This document shows, piece by piece, positions 39,421 through 51,389 of a stretch of DNA of 64,000 nt (position 1 is the first letter of the stretch; the number at the start of each line of letters is the position of its first letter). The DNA is from Meloidogyne chitwoodi. Taxonomy: Eukaryota > Nematoda > Chromadorea > Rhabditida > Meloidogynidae. Both the position numbers and the translations under genes were made by a program. The stretch spans positions 2,976,001-3,040,000 of the forward strand of contig JACZZP010000001.1 in assembly GCA_015183035.1 (NCBI GenBank). Direction: 5' to 3'. Below the pieces are notes generated by a model, which saw only the letters and a program-made list of their open reading frames with translations, did no database searches and was not told the DNA's origin.

Positions 39421-40272
39421 TTTTTTAATAAAAAGGAATGAGAGAAATGCTAAAACTTTTTCTAAAATTATATTAGATAAAAAGATCAGGAGAAAAGAAA
39501 AGAAAAAAACTAAATCATAATGTGATAAAGGTTTCTTCGTTATTTCATATAAATTTTAATCTTGTTTCGTTAGTTTAAATTAGGAAATCCGTCTCCTTTA
39601 AAAATTTGGTTGTTTTGTTTGAAGAAAATATACCAAACTTTTTTAGTAACACTAGTTATATTTTTTGACGAGCGTTGTATTTAAGTTATAACATTATATT
39701 CAACACATTGATTTCGGTTAGAAGAAACGAGGGATATAAATATTTGTTTAAGGGGCAAAATAAAGGTTTGACTAAAAGAAAGGGACTGACGCGCGCGAAC
39801 GCAACGAACTCTTAACTTATGTATCTATTAATCTTAAAAATCTTTAAAAGGTATATATTATAATGTTAATTTCTAGATTAAAATTCTATAAAATCCAAAT
39901 CAATTTTTAAAACTTGTTGATTTTTCGTTATAATTGATCCTAAAAATGAATAATATGTTATATTTTTCATTTAGTTGAAAATCTATAATCACTTTGCGCA
40001 CCCGCTAAACAAATTGCTCATCATTTATCTTAAGAATTTGGCCCATTCTTTTCTTCGCCTTGAATCAATGATCGATTTAATTAAGCCCGTTCACTCCGTC
40101 AAGGCCAAATATTTGAAATCAAAATTTATTTTCTTTCTTTTTTTTTTCATTTCGTTTACTTAAGATTTTAAAATTAACTAATAATTAATAGTCATAATAT
40201 TAGAAGAAATTCAGAGATTACGTAAATTTAAGTAAAAAAATTAAAAATTGGGAAAAATTTGAATAGAGATCA
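39421..40272. other. Intergenic spacer, no gene seen
   Basis: AT-rich, 852 bp; likely promoter of the Shisa-like gene and 3' end of the Porcupine gene. Nothing else supported. Confidence 0.5.
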
Positions 40273-42313
40273 TTAATTATTAGTAGTTTGATTCTCATTT
40301 CTTTCTTTGATCATCATGTTTTGTGAGATAAAACAGTTTAACAAGATACAAATAAACACCATTACTAATACGAGAAAATGTCCAAACAGTCGAAATTCGG
40401 CTATCCAAGTACTCCACTGAAACTGACCATAACTGTGAATAAGAGCACCTTAAACTAAAAAGTTAATTTAAATTCACTTTAAAGTTAAAATCTAAAATTG
40501 CAATATACTGTATTACATAATCAAACCGAGATAAATAAGTTGATAACTGTTTATTAAAAGAAAGCAAGCGCGAGGTAAAGCCACAAGAGGATTCAGTGTC
40601 TATTTGAGTTAAAAATTAATTATAGCGTTATAAAAAATATCGTACAGATCTGTGTCTATGTGAGCATCTCCCATCTATTGGACAGGATCTTGAGCGAACA
40701 CAAGCCGAGAGTTGATGAGCTAATCGTTCCCTTAAATCTGTAAAAAAAATTAATTAGCTATTTTAAGGACTAAAGTTTCAAAATCTGGTGCTCAGGGTTT
40801 GTTTTCTTCATCTGCATGGCTTAAAAATAATTTTTGTAATTGTTTTAACCTATTTCAACGACTGCAAACAAGCCGAATGACAGGAGTACTGCATGCATTC
40901 GAAGGTCAAATCCCTTAATGGAAATAAAATTTAAATAAACCAAAATTAAAAACACATGCAGCATAGAAGAGACCAAGAATGTAATTAGACTGGCTGACAA
41001 AGGGACAAAATCGTTTGAAAGTAATTTGCAGTAAATGTCTAAATAAATTTATAATTAAGGAAAAACAATATACAAACATTTGTGAAGAAATGAATGCATT
41101 GGTATGTTCCAAAAGGAGGCCACCTGTGCCAACGATTCAGGCCATTCAACTGACGTCCATCGTACAATCTCAAAAGAATGAGACGCTCCCCCAGTTAAAG
41201 CAGTTGATGTGGCAAAATGACATACAAAATAATGTGAACAGCGAAAGGAAAGTGCTCTTGCAAAATGAATGATCCATAATGGTAAAAATGAGAAGGCAAA
41301 TAATGTATCAGAATCAATAAAGCAAGTTGAGAGCAGAAGGAAAAGTAATGCGGTGAACAAATGCCACAGCGTGTGTAATAACCTCAAAAGGAAGTTCTAC
41401 AACAAAAATTAAATAGAAGAAAGGCTGCTCAAGATATAATTCTCAAGCAATCATGAGAAACTCACATTAGTATGTTCAAGCAGTTCTTGCTTCAAGTTCC
41501 ATCTAATTTGTCGAAATTGTCCATAAGTAATTACAGGTCCAAAAGTGAGTGTCGTAGGATCGAATATGAAGGCAAATTGACTAAGAAAGTTTTGTAAATG
41601 GGACAAAGTAAAGTCAAATTTAGTTATGCATTTTGATTCAACGATATCAATAGATAATGAAATCTGTTTCATTGCAGCAATCATTAAACTTCCTCTAATC
41701 TAAAGAATATAAAAAACGAAGAAAATTTGTATAATGTACAAACCTACTGTTAGAAAATCATCCATACCCAAAATAAATTGGCTAGAATTGATTGTTTTAA
41801 AACTTAATAGAAACATGCTTACCACATAATAATGAAGATAATTGTGAATATTATGCACAAAAATCCATTGCTATTATTGCGAATAGGATTAAAATTAATT
41901 AAAGCAAAACTTTGAAGAAAGTATAACAGAAATGGCAACACTAGTGCAAAACGTTCAGAATTCATCCAGAGAAGGGCAAACCCGATGACACCACCCAGAA
42001 GATCACTGATGCTTTCATTAAAAATTCGAAAAAAGCGAAATCTTACTACATTAAAATACTCCAATTTTATAAAACAAAATTAATAAAGCAACTTACTGGT
42101 TAATGCTAATACCATTAAGTTAAGAAACGAAGCGGTAAATGATCTGAGCACAAATGGAAAAATTGAGTTAATAACTTGCCAAATGCAACTGCCAACTTCA
42201 TTAACAGAATCATTATCAAGGAAAAATTCCTCTTGAGAAAGCTCTTTTTCCTCAAGTAGATGTGAAAAAAATATATCGGGATACACTTCATCTTCTCCTA
42301 TATTTATTTGCAT
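40273..42313 (-). CDS. PORCN: Porcupine (MOM-1), Wnt O-acyltransferase
   Basis: Porcupine is an ER multi-pass MBOAT enzyme that attaches palmitoleate to a serine of Wnt proteins, needed for Wnt secretion. The gene has several exons; parts in order are an N-terminal luminal/TM segment (42313 downward), NESISDLLGG, IRGSLMIAAMKQISLSIDI, FDPTTLTFGPVITYGQFRQI, FARALSFRCSHYFVCHF, EIVRWTSVEWPESL, FWNIPMHSFLHKY and FLVSSMLHGFDLRMHAVLLS. The last holds the conserved MBOAT catalytic histidine, created by splicing out an intron directly after the CAT codon. It continues with RLAHQLSACVRSRSCP and CSHRHRS. The C-terminus ends near 40273 with a last TM helix (FLVLVMVFICILLNCF). It follows BPNT1 by 188 bp on the same strand. 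Small exons near 40450-40650 were placed by phase and are least certain. Confidence 0.88.
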
Positions 42314-42500
42314 GAATACTTAAAATAAATTAGATAGTAATTAAAATTTAAAAAAACATGAAAAATTTACTCATTTAAAATTTTCAAAATTAAAAAATTT
42401 AAATTTATTAGAACATAATTCGGAATGAAAACGTCAATTTTAGAATATAATTAGAGCATTTGATTTAACTTAAACCTTAAAACAAGTAAAAATCTTCCAA

Positions 42501-44139
42501 CTATCTTTTGTGTTGTTGAAGTGCATCCTTCACTTTCTGAGGAATGGCAGAAACAAACGCCTAAAATATTCATATTTTAATAAAATAAGGAACTAAATCG
42601 GAAAATTAATAAACAAAATTTACCTGATGATCAACCCATAAAGCTGTGGCCAAAACACCTTCACTGTTTTGCATTTGAGCACTTTTCTCGTATAAAAGTG
42701 GGTGGCCGGATATATCAGTAAGAATTCCACCTGGAATATATTCATAAAGTTAGTAACGAAAAATAAATTTAAAATATTAAACCTGCAGCAATTAACACAG
42801 CTTCGGGTGCAGCAGTGTCCCATTTTTTACATCCTCCAGAAGCGAATACGTATGCAGCTGCACCTTCAAGACAACACAATACTTTGAAGCCAGCACCGCC
42901 AACTCTACGAAAAGATCGAATTAAATTCCTTTCCTGAAGAGCGTTCAAAGCAATGTCAACCAATTCGTTGGAGTGACTTGCAGTTGTAACAGCCACAGGG
43001 CCGGCTGGAGGTGACTCTAAAAGTTTGTGTAGTAAAAACTTTTTATTTTAATAACCTTTGCAAACATTAATGCCAAACACTCCAACGCTTTTAATTCCCC
43101 AAATTGAACGTCCAGCGATGTTCGACTCTTTGGAGCATGATGGTGAGTAATAAGGCTGATGAATTACGCCTGCAATTGGACGGCCTTTGTAGGTAATTCC
43201 AATCAGAACAGTAACTTGCTCCAGTAGAGCTGAAAATAAAATTATATTTACCAATTTCTGAAGCTAAAATTTTTGTAAAAAATTTTGTACAATCTAGTAT
43301 TATATTTTAATGAAAAATGAATTACCGGGATCATTTTGCGCTCTAACAAATTCCGACGTTCCATCCAATGGATCTACCCAAACGATCACCTAAAATCAAG
43401 TTGTCATGTTAATAGTGAAAATAAATAAAAACGTCATCGATACTGAGAACACTTAAATCTTCTGGAATACTTTTGTCGGCGTCCAATACACCAGTCATTG
43501 TTTCTGACAATTCAAATCTATTGTGCTCATCCTGGTTTAAAGCTGGTACATAAGTGTCGGGTAATTCCTTAATTATGTTTAGATAAAAAGTTACAGAAAT
43601 AGAATGATCTAGAATTGCCTTATATTAGCTGCATTTTAAAAATATTTAAAAAGTTCTTTAAATATTTTCACCTTTGTCAGTTAGTATCAATTCTTATTTC
43701 TTTTATACTAAGGCAATCTAAACTATCAAAACAGACCTCCTCTCCGACAATTTGAAGTTTATTACCAAACGCAGACAATAGTTTTTTTTCAATTCCTGCC
43801 TGAGCGGACCTTAACTAAATTTTTATAAACCTTTCAAATAAGCTATCTATTTTGAGAATTTATAACCAAATTTTACATTTTATATTGGCTAGTATAAATA
43901 ATAATAAAACCTGTCTGCCTCAGTTTGCAAATCCTTTTTTACCCCTCCGAGGTCTTTGTTCACGATCCTAAGATCGCCAGATGTCATTACACTCTAAAAC
44001 TGATTATATAGTATGTAATAATGACGAGTAGAACAACTCTTATAAACCTGAACTTAACCTTAATTATTTTTCCAGCTGACTCTGCTGCACTAAGAGAAAC
44101 GGCGACAAGGCGAGTAAGAAAACAGGAGTTTTTCCACAT
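42501..44139 (-). CDS. BPNT1: 3'(2'),5'-bisphosphate nucleotidase 1
   Basis: BPNT1 is a magnesium-dependent, lithium-sensitive phosphatase of the inositol monophosphatase superfamily that turns 3'-phosphoadenosine 5'-phosphate into AMP. From the start MWKNSCFLTRL the exons read through SAAESAGKIIK, MTSGDLRIVNKD, DLQTEADR, the metal-binding Glu pair in IVGEE, the superfamily motif WVDPLDGTSEFV, VTVLIGITYKGRPIAGVIHQ, PYYSP, and the second metal motif GGCKKWDTAAPEA. They then continue through GGILTDISG to a C-terminal ALQQHKR. All catalytic motifs are kept. The gene is head to head with WDR37 (254 bp apart) and followed on its own strand by Porcupine, so a shared bidirectional promoter and an operon-like arrangement are both possible. 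Confidence 0.93.
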
Positions 44140-44393
44140 TGTATTTGTGTCTAAAACCTGATTCATCTGAAATAATTCTATGAAAATTTTTTGTCTAGAA
44201 AGGAAAAAATGAAGCTATAAAAAGAAATTAAAAATAAAAACAATTGGATATCAAACTTGAATAGAAATTTCAAAGCATCCCAGTTAGTCGCGAAACTGAT
44301 AAGACGGCCAGACTAGACCCTCTTGTTGACTATTACAAGTTCTTTTTAGTCACTATTCAATTAATTTATTTATTAGATTTTTACTTGTGCAAA
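44140..44393. promoter_or_regulatory. Candidate bidirectional promoter, BPNT1/WDR37
   Basis: Only 254 bp separate the divergent start codons. Both promoters, or one shared promoter plus short 5' ends, must lie here or trans-splicing must be used. No core motif is clear. Confidence 0.4.
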
Positions 44394-46776
44394 ATGATGA
44401 ATAATGGACAAAACGATCCTGCAAATAATCGTGCACGAAGTCAAACGGATACGGCTTTGACAAGATTGAAGAACTCAGATACGAACCGAGCAACTGAAAT
44501 ACCTGATCAGATTCTTCCTTATAAGTAATTTTTATTTTAACTGATTTCATACTTTTTGTTAGGTTATCTAAATATCTTTGTTTTTCGGAATTTATTTGCT
44601 TCTTAGACATACCCACTTATCATTTCAAATTTGTAACACGTATTTAAATTTTTTTTAGAAATTAAGCTTCTCTTAAAAAGTAATAAATAATACATTAAAG
44701 TTTTTAGGAGGCGACTCTATGAACTTTTCACGCTTATTGAGCAAGAGATGGAAAATTTACATGTGGAAAATTGCGCATGTGATTTCTTAAGAGTTTTATT
44801 AATTCAGATAATTTTTAGTACGCCTTCGGCTGGAAGAAGTTTATCCAAATGAGAGAGTTGTAAGTGAAAGAGATATATCAATACGGAGAGATTTGTCTTA
44901 TGGGCTTGCAGTTAACAACAACAATGCTTCTTTTCTGAAACTTGAAAGCTATCCAGAAAGTAGAACTGAGTTCAGCAGCAAAAAATGTAGGATCCTTTTA
45001 ATTTTGTGGTGAATTTCTTAAACTATTAGAATTTAATTTTTTCGGATTTAGCGAACAAACAACAAAAATGGAAATCTGCGTTTAAAAACCCATCAAGCAA
45101 ACTAGCGTTGAAAGTTGGTTCAAGCTTTCCTGAATCTAAGAATCGTTATGTGCAGACTTTTAAAGGACATACTGATGGGGTTTGGCATGTTTGTACTGCT
45201 AAAGTTGGTGCTTATAATTTTTTGGCCAGTGCTAGTGCAGGTTATTTTTTCTTTAAATGTATCAATTAATTCCCAACTTTAGATCAAACTGCCAAAATTT
45301 GGTTAGCCGAAAATGGCTCTCAACCTCTTGTTAATTACACTGCTCACAACGGATCAGTCAATTCAGTAGCTATTAGATGCGAAGGATCGCGGAATGTTTA
45401 TTCCGAATGTATCAATTCACAGCCCACATTTCTTACATGCAGCGGAGACCGTTCGACACATATTTGGTGTGTCAATTTTGATCAGATATGGGAAAAACAA
45501 AGTGAAAATGTTTCTCAAAACGGTATATGTTGTGATAAACAAAATTTCAAAACATTTTTATTTAATTCTATTTGAAATCTTTACATTAAGTGTTTTTAGG
45601 TGAACTTCCACCATTGCAACAATTACATCAGCCTTTGATTAGACTTACTGGTCACTCCGATGTTGTAATCGATGGAGATTGGCTTTATGGTGGTAACGAA
45701 ATTATCACCGCTTCTTGGGATAGAACTGCAAACTTGTTTGACGCAGAAACCGGAAAAATTGTGAAAACGCTTTCAGGTAAGATTTTAAATTCATGGAAAT
45801 TGTATATGTTTCTTGTATGTGCAAATATAACAGTCTTCTGAATTTTATATAGGTCATAATTTTTGAATGTTTTGTGACATTAGTTTTAAAAATATAAGAT
45901 AGTAAAAGGAGGTAATATATAAATTAGATCAAAAATAGGACATGATCAAGAATTAACACGATGTTCTGTTCATCCTTCCCAGAAATTGCTAGCCACTGCC
46001 AGTCGTGATTTCACTTTTCGACTTTGGGATTTTAGGGAGCCCATTCATTCTGTTGCTGTTTTTCAAGGACACAATGAGTTTATCATACTTTATTATGAAA
46101 TTTCTTCTGAAGTTTTATTTATTTTAAATTAGATATTTTAGTTCTGTAACTTCCGTCGTATTTTCTCTTTTACATCATATCGTTTCGGGTAGCGATGATA
46201 AAACCGTTAAGGTGATTTTCTAATTTGAATTCATTGTCAGTTTAGTAATCGGTTTTTATGTTTAAGGTCTGGGATTTGAGGAATATGCGAAGCCCAATTT
46301 GTGCAATTCGACTTAATGCTGCGGTAAGATTATAAGCAAGTATACTATTGCCAAAATTTTTAATTAGTAAAGAAATTTAAGCTTTTTTTAATCCATTAAA
46401 AGTACTAAGAAAATTAAAATATTTTTCATCTATTTTTTTACATTTATTAACATAATTTTACAAACTTCAGGTTAATAAAATTTCAATATGCAATGAAAAA
46501 AGTTTATTAGCAATACCAATGGACAATCGTAATATTTGCGTTTATGATCTCAATGGAACTCGTATGACAAGAATTCCACGCAGCGCTGGGAAAGTAATAT
46601 TAATTTCACTTTTTTCAGTTAATTTTCTATTTAATTATAAGTGCCATCACCGATCGGTCAGCGCTTGTTCATGGCTCTCTGACAACGCACTCAATAATTT
46701 AATTACTTGCGGTTTTGATAAACAAATTATTGGATGGAGACTGCAGTTGCCTCCGCCAAATTATTCAAAAACATGA
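44394..46776 (+). CDS. WDR37: WD-repeat protein 37
   Basis: Eleven exons: 44394-44524, 44708-44778, 44819-44986, 45052-45240, 45283-45522, 45600-45776, 45939-46077, 46142-46211, 46267-46323, 46471-46593 and 46642-46776. They join in phase to 499 residues (human WDR37 is about 494). A short N-terminal coiled region ([18 protein letters not shown]) precedes seven WD repeats, with [62 protein letters not shown] and [11 protein letters not shown]. The end [19 protein letters not shown] matches the WDR37-specific blade. WDR37 partners PACS proteins in ER calcium handling; that role is known from vertebrates and is inferred here. Start Met is one of two adjacent ATGs. Confidence 0.93.
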
Positions 46777-47027
46777 AGAGGCACTCATAGGTTTGATAAA
46801 TTAACATTTTTCTTTATCTGAATCCCTAAAAAGGAATCGGCTGTCAATTTTGCTACATAATTCTTTTGTTTAAGGTTAATGATCTTAAGCCAAATTTTAT
46901 TCACTTTTTAATTTTCATTTTTATACTATAAGTATTGTTTTATTTGAATGTATTTAATGTCAATAGTGTACAAATGAGACAATGTATAATATCGAATCAA
47001 AAAATGATAAAATAAGTCTTCAATAAT

Positions 47028-48195
47028 TTAACAAGCGGCAGCAATCGGATTAATGTTGGGTTCTTCAACAAAATCATAAGTTGAAAGAACGCGTGCACGT
47101 TGAACTAGACCAGTGATTAGGTCTTGTTTTTGGAATTCAAAACGCTCCAATGAGGGAAACAGGCGAGACAGGTAGTCCGAACGTACTTCCATGCTTCCAA
47201 CCAATTCCAAAGCCTGCAAGTCTGGAAGGAGAACATGTGGAGTCGGGGGGTCCTGAATGGCCGTACCGTTTTGCATTGTGAGGCGGAGGCTTTTTACCTA
47301 TTTTTGTAATGATAAAATTTAATAAAACTAGTCCCTCACTTTACAGCGTCTGAGCATAAAAACAACAGGCATCCTAGTTATTTCAAATCCTGAGTAGCAA
47401 GTGTATGATAAATGATCAAAACAAGCTCCTAAGCCTGCAAGTCGGCGGATGTAGAATCTTGATGTCAGAGACAACTCAGCATTATCCAACTCAGGTTGTT
47501 CTTTATTAACTAAGTCAAAGTTGATGAGTGAAAGGCGTTTAAGTACAATCTAAGATTTCTATTATATTTTTTATGAAAAGATAACTAACGTTCTCGTTAA
47601 AACCTTCAATAGCTTCAGTTAGCCCAATTTTGCCAATGATACGCAAAGTTTTGGAATTAGCTGTAATTAGTTTAGCCAACTTTGGAAAATGCTGACCCAC
47701 ATAGCGCCTGAATTAAAAATATTAAACCATTCTTTTTCCGTTTTTATATTTTTACCTGCGTACATACAGTTCTTCAAGATGGACTTTTTCTGAAATTTGT
47801 ATGGTTAGAAAACAAATATAAAACTATTTTTTGGAAAAAATGACCATGGCCAATAAGTAGTTCAAGAAGCGATTCAACCAATCCAGTCGATGAAACCTGA
47901 ACATTAAGGTTTAGACGACGTATGCATCGAGCATTTTGCAAAACGTGCTCAAGGTATTCAGAAGCCTTTAATAATAGATTGTTAATATTTTTGCGTCACC
48001 AACCTTCTTTACGCTTGGAAGCTGTGTTCGCTGTACAAAAATGGCCTCAGGATTGGCTGAGAATCGATTTTTGCTCCAATGAAGCTCAATGTCAATTCCA
48101 TCGCAGAACTCGTACACATTTTTATCGAGTTTGGGAGAAAGCTGCCAGTTTGATGAACGGAGTGCAACTGCGGTGCTAGGTATCGATGAATCCAT
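47028..48195 (-). CDS. Leucine-rich-repeat-like protein, unrecognised
   Basis: Starts MDSSIPSTAVALRSSNW at 48195 and ends ...NINPIAAAC at 47028. About seven exons join in phase through ASEYLEHVLQNARCIRRLNL, KVHLEELYVRR, RYVGQHFPKLAKLI, TLRIIGKIGL, LKRLSLINFDLV, VKSLRLTMQNG and LLPDLQALELVGS. The recurring hxxLxxLxL pattern at about 25-50 residue spacing resembles degenerate LRRs as in nematode F-box/LRR proteins, but no F-box is visible at the N-terminus. It lies 573 bp downstream of UBE3D on the same strand. Function unknown. Confidence 0.65.
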
Positions 48196-48768
48196 GTAAG
48201 AAATAATAGCTAATATTTTTAATTGAACTATAAAAACTAAATATTTTAAACGTAAATAGATGTCTAAACGGACTCTATTACTGCGATTTTTGCGGGCAGT
48301 TATTATTTAATATTATGGAGCTTATCAGAGTAATGGACTACATAAAAACAAAAGGCTTTTCTGACAAACAGTCGACGGGTCCAAAGTTTGCATATACATG
48401 AGTAAATATATTTGCCTCTTAAAAATTTTTCTGATATGACTGCATAGGGAAAAAAAGAAAGCAGATTTTTCATACATTTGAAAAGCAATCTATAGACTCA
48501 ACGTTATCTCTAATTCACTCCGTTTCTTTCCCAACGAATTCTTAATTCTTTCTAAAACATGTGGCCAGAACGGATAGAAGAAGCGGGTATGTCCAGAGTA
48601 TAATTTTGTCACATGTGTATAAATGTAAACAATGACGTCAAATTTATAGCAAATTCTATGAGCGACAATAAAATATAGATTAAATTTTGAATATTTTTTT
48701 ATTATATAAATTTTTAAAATACACAATAATGTTGCATGGGGCAAATGAGTATGAAGTGCAATCGTTGA
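48196..48768. other. Spacer between UBE3D and the LRR-like gene
   Basis: 573 bp, AT-rich, containing the 3' end of UBE3D and the likely 5' region of the LRR-like gene. No further gene seen. Confidence 0.5.
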
Positions 48769-50756
48769 TCAATCTACACGATCTTTTAGGCGTATGTACC
48801 CAACCTGAAAATACAAAATTTTTAAATCTACGAGATCGGATGATCCAGATCATTAAATCATTTATTTTTAAATGAGAACGAACATACGTAAAATTGTCCT
48901 AATGCCCTCATAGGAACTGGAATAGCCAATGAGCTGTTTAATAAAATCTCAGATAATTGAATGCAACAACCAAGCGGGACGTCCAAAATGCCGACACTTG
49001 AATCGCTGCCATTTGCCCTTGGATCCCTAGTTTAATTATGAATAAAATTATTTTATATGCAAATGAAAACTCACTGATGACAAGAATTGCAATCAAAAAG
49101 TTTATAAATAACTTTTAGAGCTGGAAAGGAAATTGAATTTGGGAATACATTAGAAGATGAAGTGTTGTTTTCATGTTTTTCCTTTAAAACTCCTCTTGTT
49201 AGCACAACGTGAGGTTCAATCAACCAAAGCTAAAAGGATAGATTAACGTAAATCACGTGATTTTCAAGTAAAAATTCTAAATAATAGTAAAATAACCAAA
49301 AGCTGCGGCATCTTATCTAATGATCGAAACAATAATTTCATTGAAGAATACATCTCGCATTTATTCAAAATCATCCATGCCAAAAAACATTCCATTGAAT
49401 AAAACCGAGTAGGAATGTATGAGGTCTTCAGCTTATTTTCACCATATACGTGCAATGTGGACAAATGAAGTCTGAGTATGTTAGATTGGTCTAAAAAATT
49501 GTAAGTTTAATTGTAAAAAAATTATAAAAAACCTTGTTTTTTAGAATAAAATTTAAAAAACCAACTTCTCAATGAAGTACCAAGCTGTACATCACATTTT
49601 CCACACAAAATTATCTTTTCACGTGCAGAATTTGAGATAAGTTCTTTGGTCGTGTTATCCAATGCATTCTAGAAAAATATAATAAATCTACATAAGCTTA
49701 ATTTTATGTTAGATTAGATGTAATACTAAAATTTATTAAAAAATTTACACGTATGTATATAAAAAACAACATTTTTTTGAAAAAAGATGAACAGATTGCT
49801 TAAGATGATTCTGCTTTCGCTGGGTAAGTGTTTTGTCGAATTTGTACCAAATTTGCCGGAAAATCTTAAAAGTCCTTTTTTATTTGATTCACTTTCAATA
49901 TGTTTAGTGCAGCATTCATTGCCAGAATAGGCACAAAAATAATCCATCTGTGGAGACAAATCTAACCAGTCGTCACAAGGTAGAATTCCAAACTCATATT
50001 CGCTATTTACTTTAACTATTATGCTATAAAATTAAAAAATTACTTTCTATTATGTGTGTGAATAATGTTCTCGCATTGACGACAAACAACATTAAAAATT
50101 CGACTCCGTTCGACACGTTCCAAATAATCACACAAATTGCAATATTGTGAAAGTTCTTCTTCCAAAATTCTTATTGACTTTTGATCTTAAAAAAGCAAAA
50201 TTAAAAAAAAAAAGTTAGAGAAATAGAATTAGCTCAATCAAGAATACTAACGAAAATTAAAATTTGGTAGCAGAAGATATATGAAACTAAAAGGCATGTA
50301 AAGAAAAATTTCTTAATAGATTATATAAATTAACTTTTGAATACGTACAAAAATTAACGCAATCAACATCGGCCTTAATTTTGCACATTAACAAATTATA
50401 CTGATCAGCCCAAGATGTGAAGTTTACTGTTGTTGGATCCAATAAAATATCACAAAATGTAACACCCATTATTTTAACATCAGCAGAACTTTGTTTTAAA
50501 TCATAATCTTGAAAACAATTTATTAAGAAGTAAAATTTGCAAAAGATTTATGTATCAAAATAAATATACTAGAATGTCTAGTAAAATCGTCAGTCAACTC
50601 GAGCGTTTGTTCATCAAGTTTAACGAGTCCATAAGGCTCAATTTCACCATCTCCAAAATATTTTGGGCAGGAAACAAAGAGCGATGCGAATTCTGATTTT
50701 GGTTTAATTTCAATTAAAAAAGAGTAAGTGTTCCATGTAAATGACTGTGCGAGCAT
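48769..50756 (-). CDS. UBE3D: E3 ubiquitin ligase E3D (HECT_2 family)
   Basis: Starts MLAQSFTWNTYSFLIEI at 50756 and ends YIRLKDRVD at 48769, in about nine exons. Family landmarks occur in order. GILPCDDWLDL with a following Cys/His pair (FCAYSGNECCTKH) corresponds to the lPsenW...CH signature. LCGKCDVQLGTSLR matches the internal CxxC...LG motif. FLAWMILNKC and LIEPHVVLT match the WLL...V segment. The C-terminal QLSEILLNSSLAIPVPMRALG corresponds to the leucine-rich end of UBE3D. UBE3D accepts ubiquitin from E2 enzymes (UBE2C in vertebrates) and ubiquitinates cyclin-type substrates and itself. Several exon joins were chosen to keep frame, including one phase-2 join near 50345. Identity is by motif order and so is moderately secure. 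Confidence 0.72.
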
Positions 50757-51087
50757 TATTTACTGAAAAAATTAAAATAATTTTTTTAAATTATTGAAGG
50801 TATTAAATAATAGTTTGCCTTTTTGATATATTTTAGTCTTGACCATTTTGAGAGTTATAGGTTTTGAATATTTTTCGTGTTGATGTTTTAAATTATTTTC
50901 AAATATTTTTCAATAATTGTTGTTTACATTATTTATTGATTTTGTTTTTTCTTCTGCAAAGTAAGGAAAATTGTTTATCAATATTCATCAAATTTTTCCT
51001 TTTTTTTTTATCTACCTTTCCTCAAATATGTAAATTAATTAATCCTAAGATTTTTAAGCATACAACAAAATCAAATGACTAAAAAAC
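50757..51087. other. Intergenic spacer up to the transposon
   Basis: AT-rich spacer; its last 9 bases (51079-51087, CTAAAAAAC) are the left target-site duplication of the MULE. Nothing else seen. Confidence 0.6.
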
Positions 51088-51213
51088 CGGTACACGACTA
51101 TTAGCCCCCGCCGTTTAGCTGTGGACACTTAGCCCCCGCCGATTAGCCCCGAGACAATCAGCCTCGAAGACAACTAGCCGCGGGACAATTAGCCCCCATA
51201 GGCTAAATATTTT
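51088..51213. repeat. Left terminal inverted repeat of the MULE
   Basis: Pairs with the reverse complement of 53227-53352. Both ends open CGG and share TTAGCCCCCGCCG soon after. The outermost 12 bases carry most of the mismatches. Confidence 0.93.
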
Positions 51214-51389
51214 TACACTCGAATTTACTCTAAAATGTGTAAAAAAATTTAAAAATTCAATTTTTTATCACAAAATCAAAAATATTAAACCGAATAGAAT
51301 AGTAAACAAAAATATTAAATTGAATATAACAAAATAACAACAAGTGCAAAAATTGGTTATGGGTTCATTCTATAATTTCTGGAAATTCC

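Noticed and set aside
44353..44616. 87-residue minus-strand frame between BPNT1 and WDR37
   Set aside because: It is antisense to WDR37 exon 1 and its intron; the plus-strand exon joins perfectly into a recognised protein, so this is a shadow.
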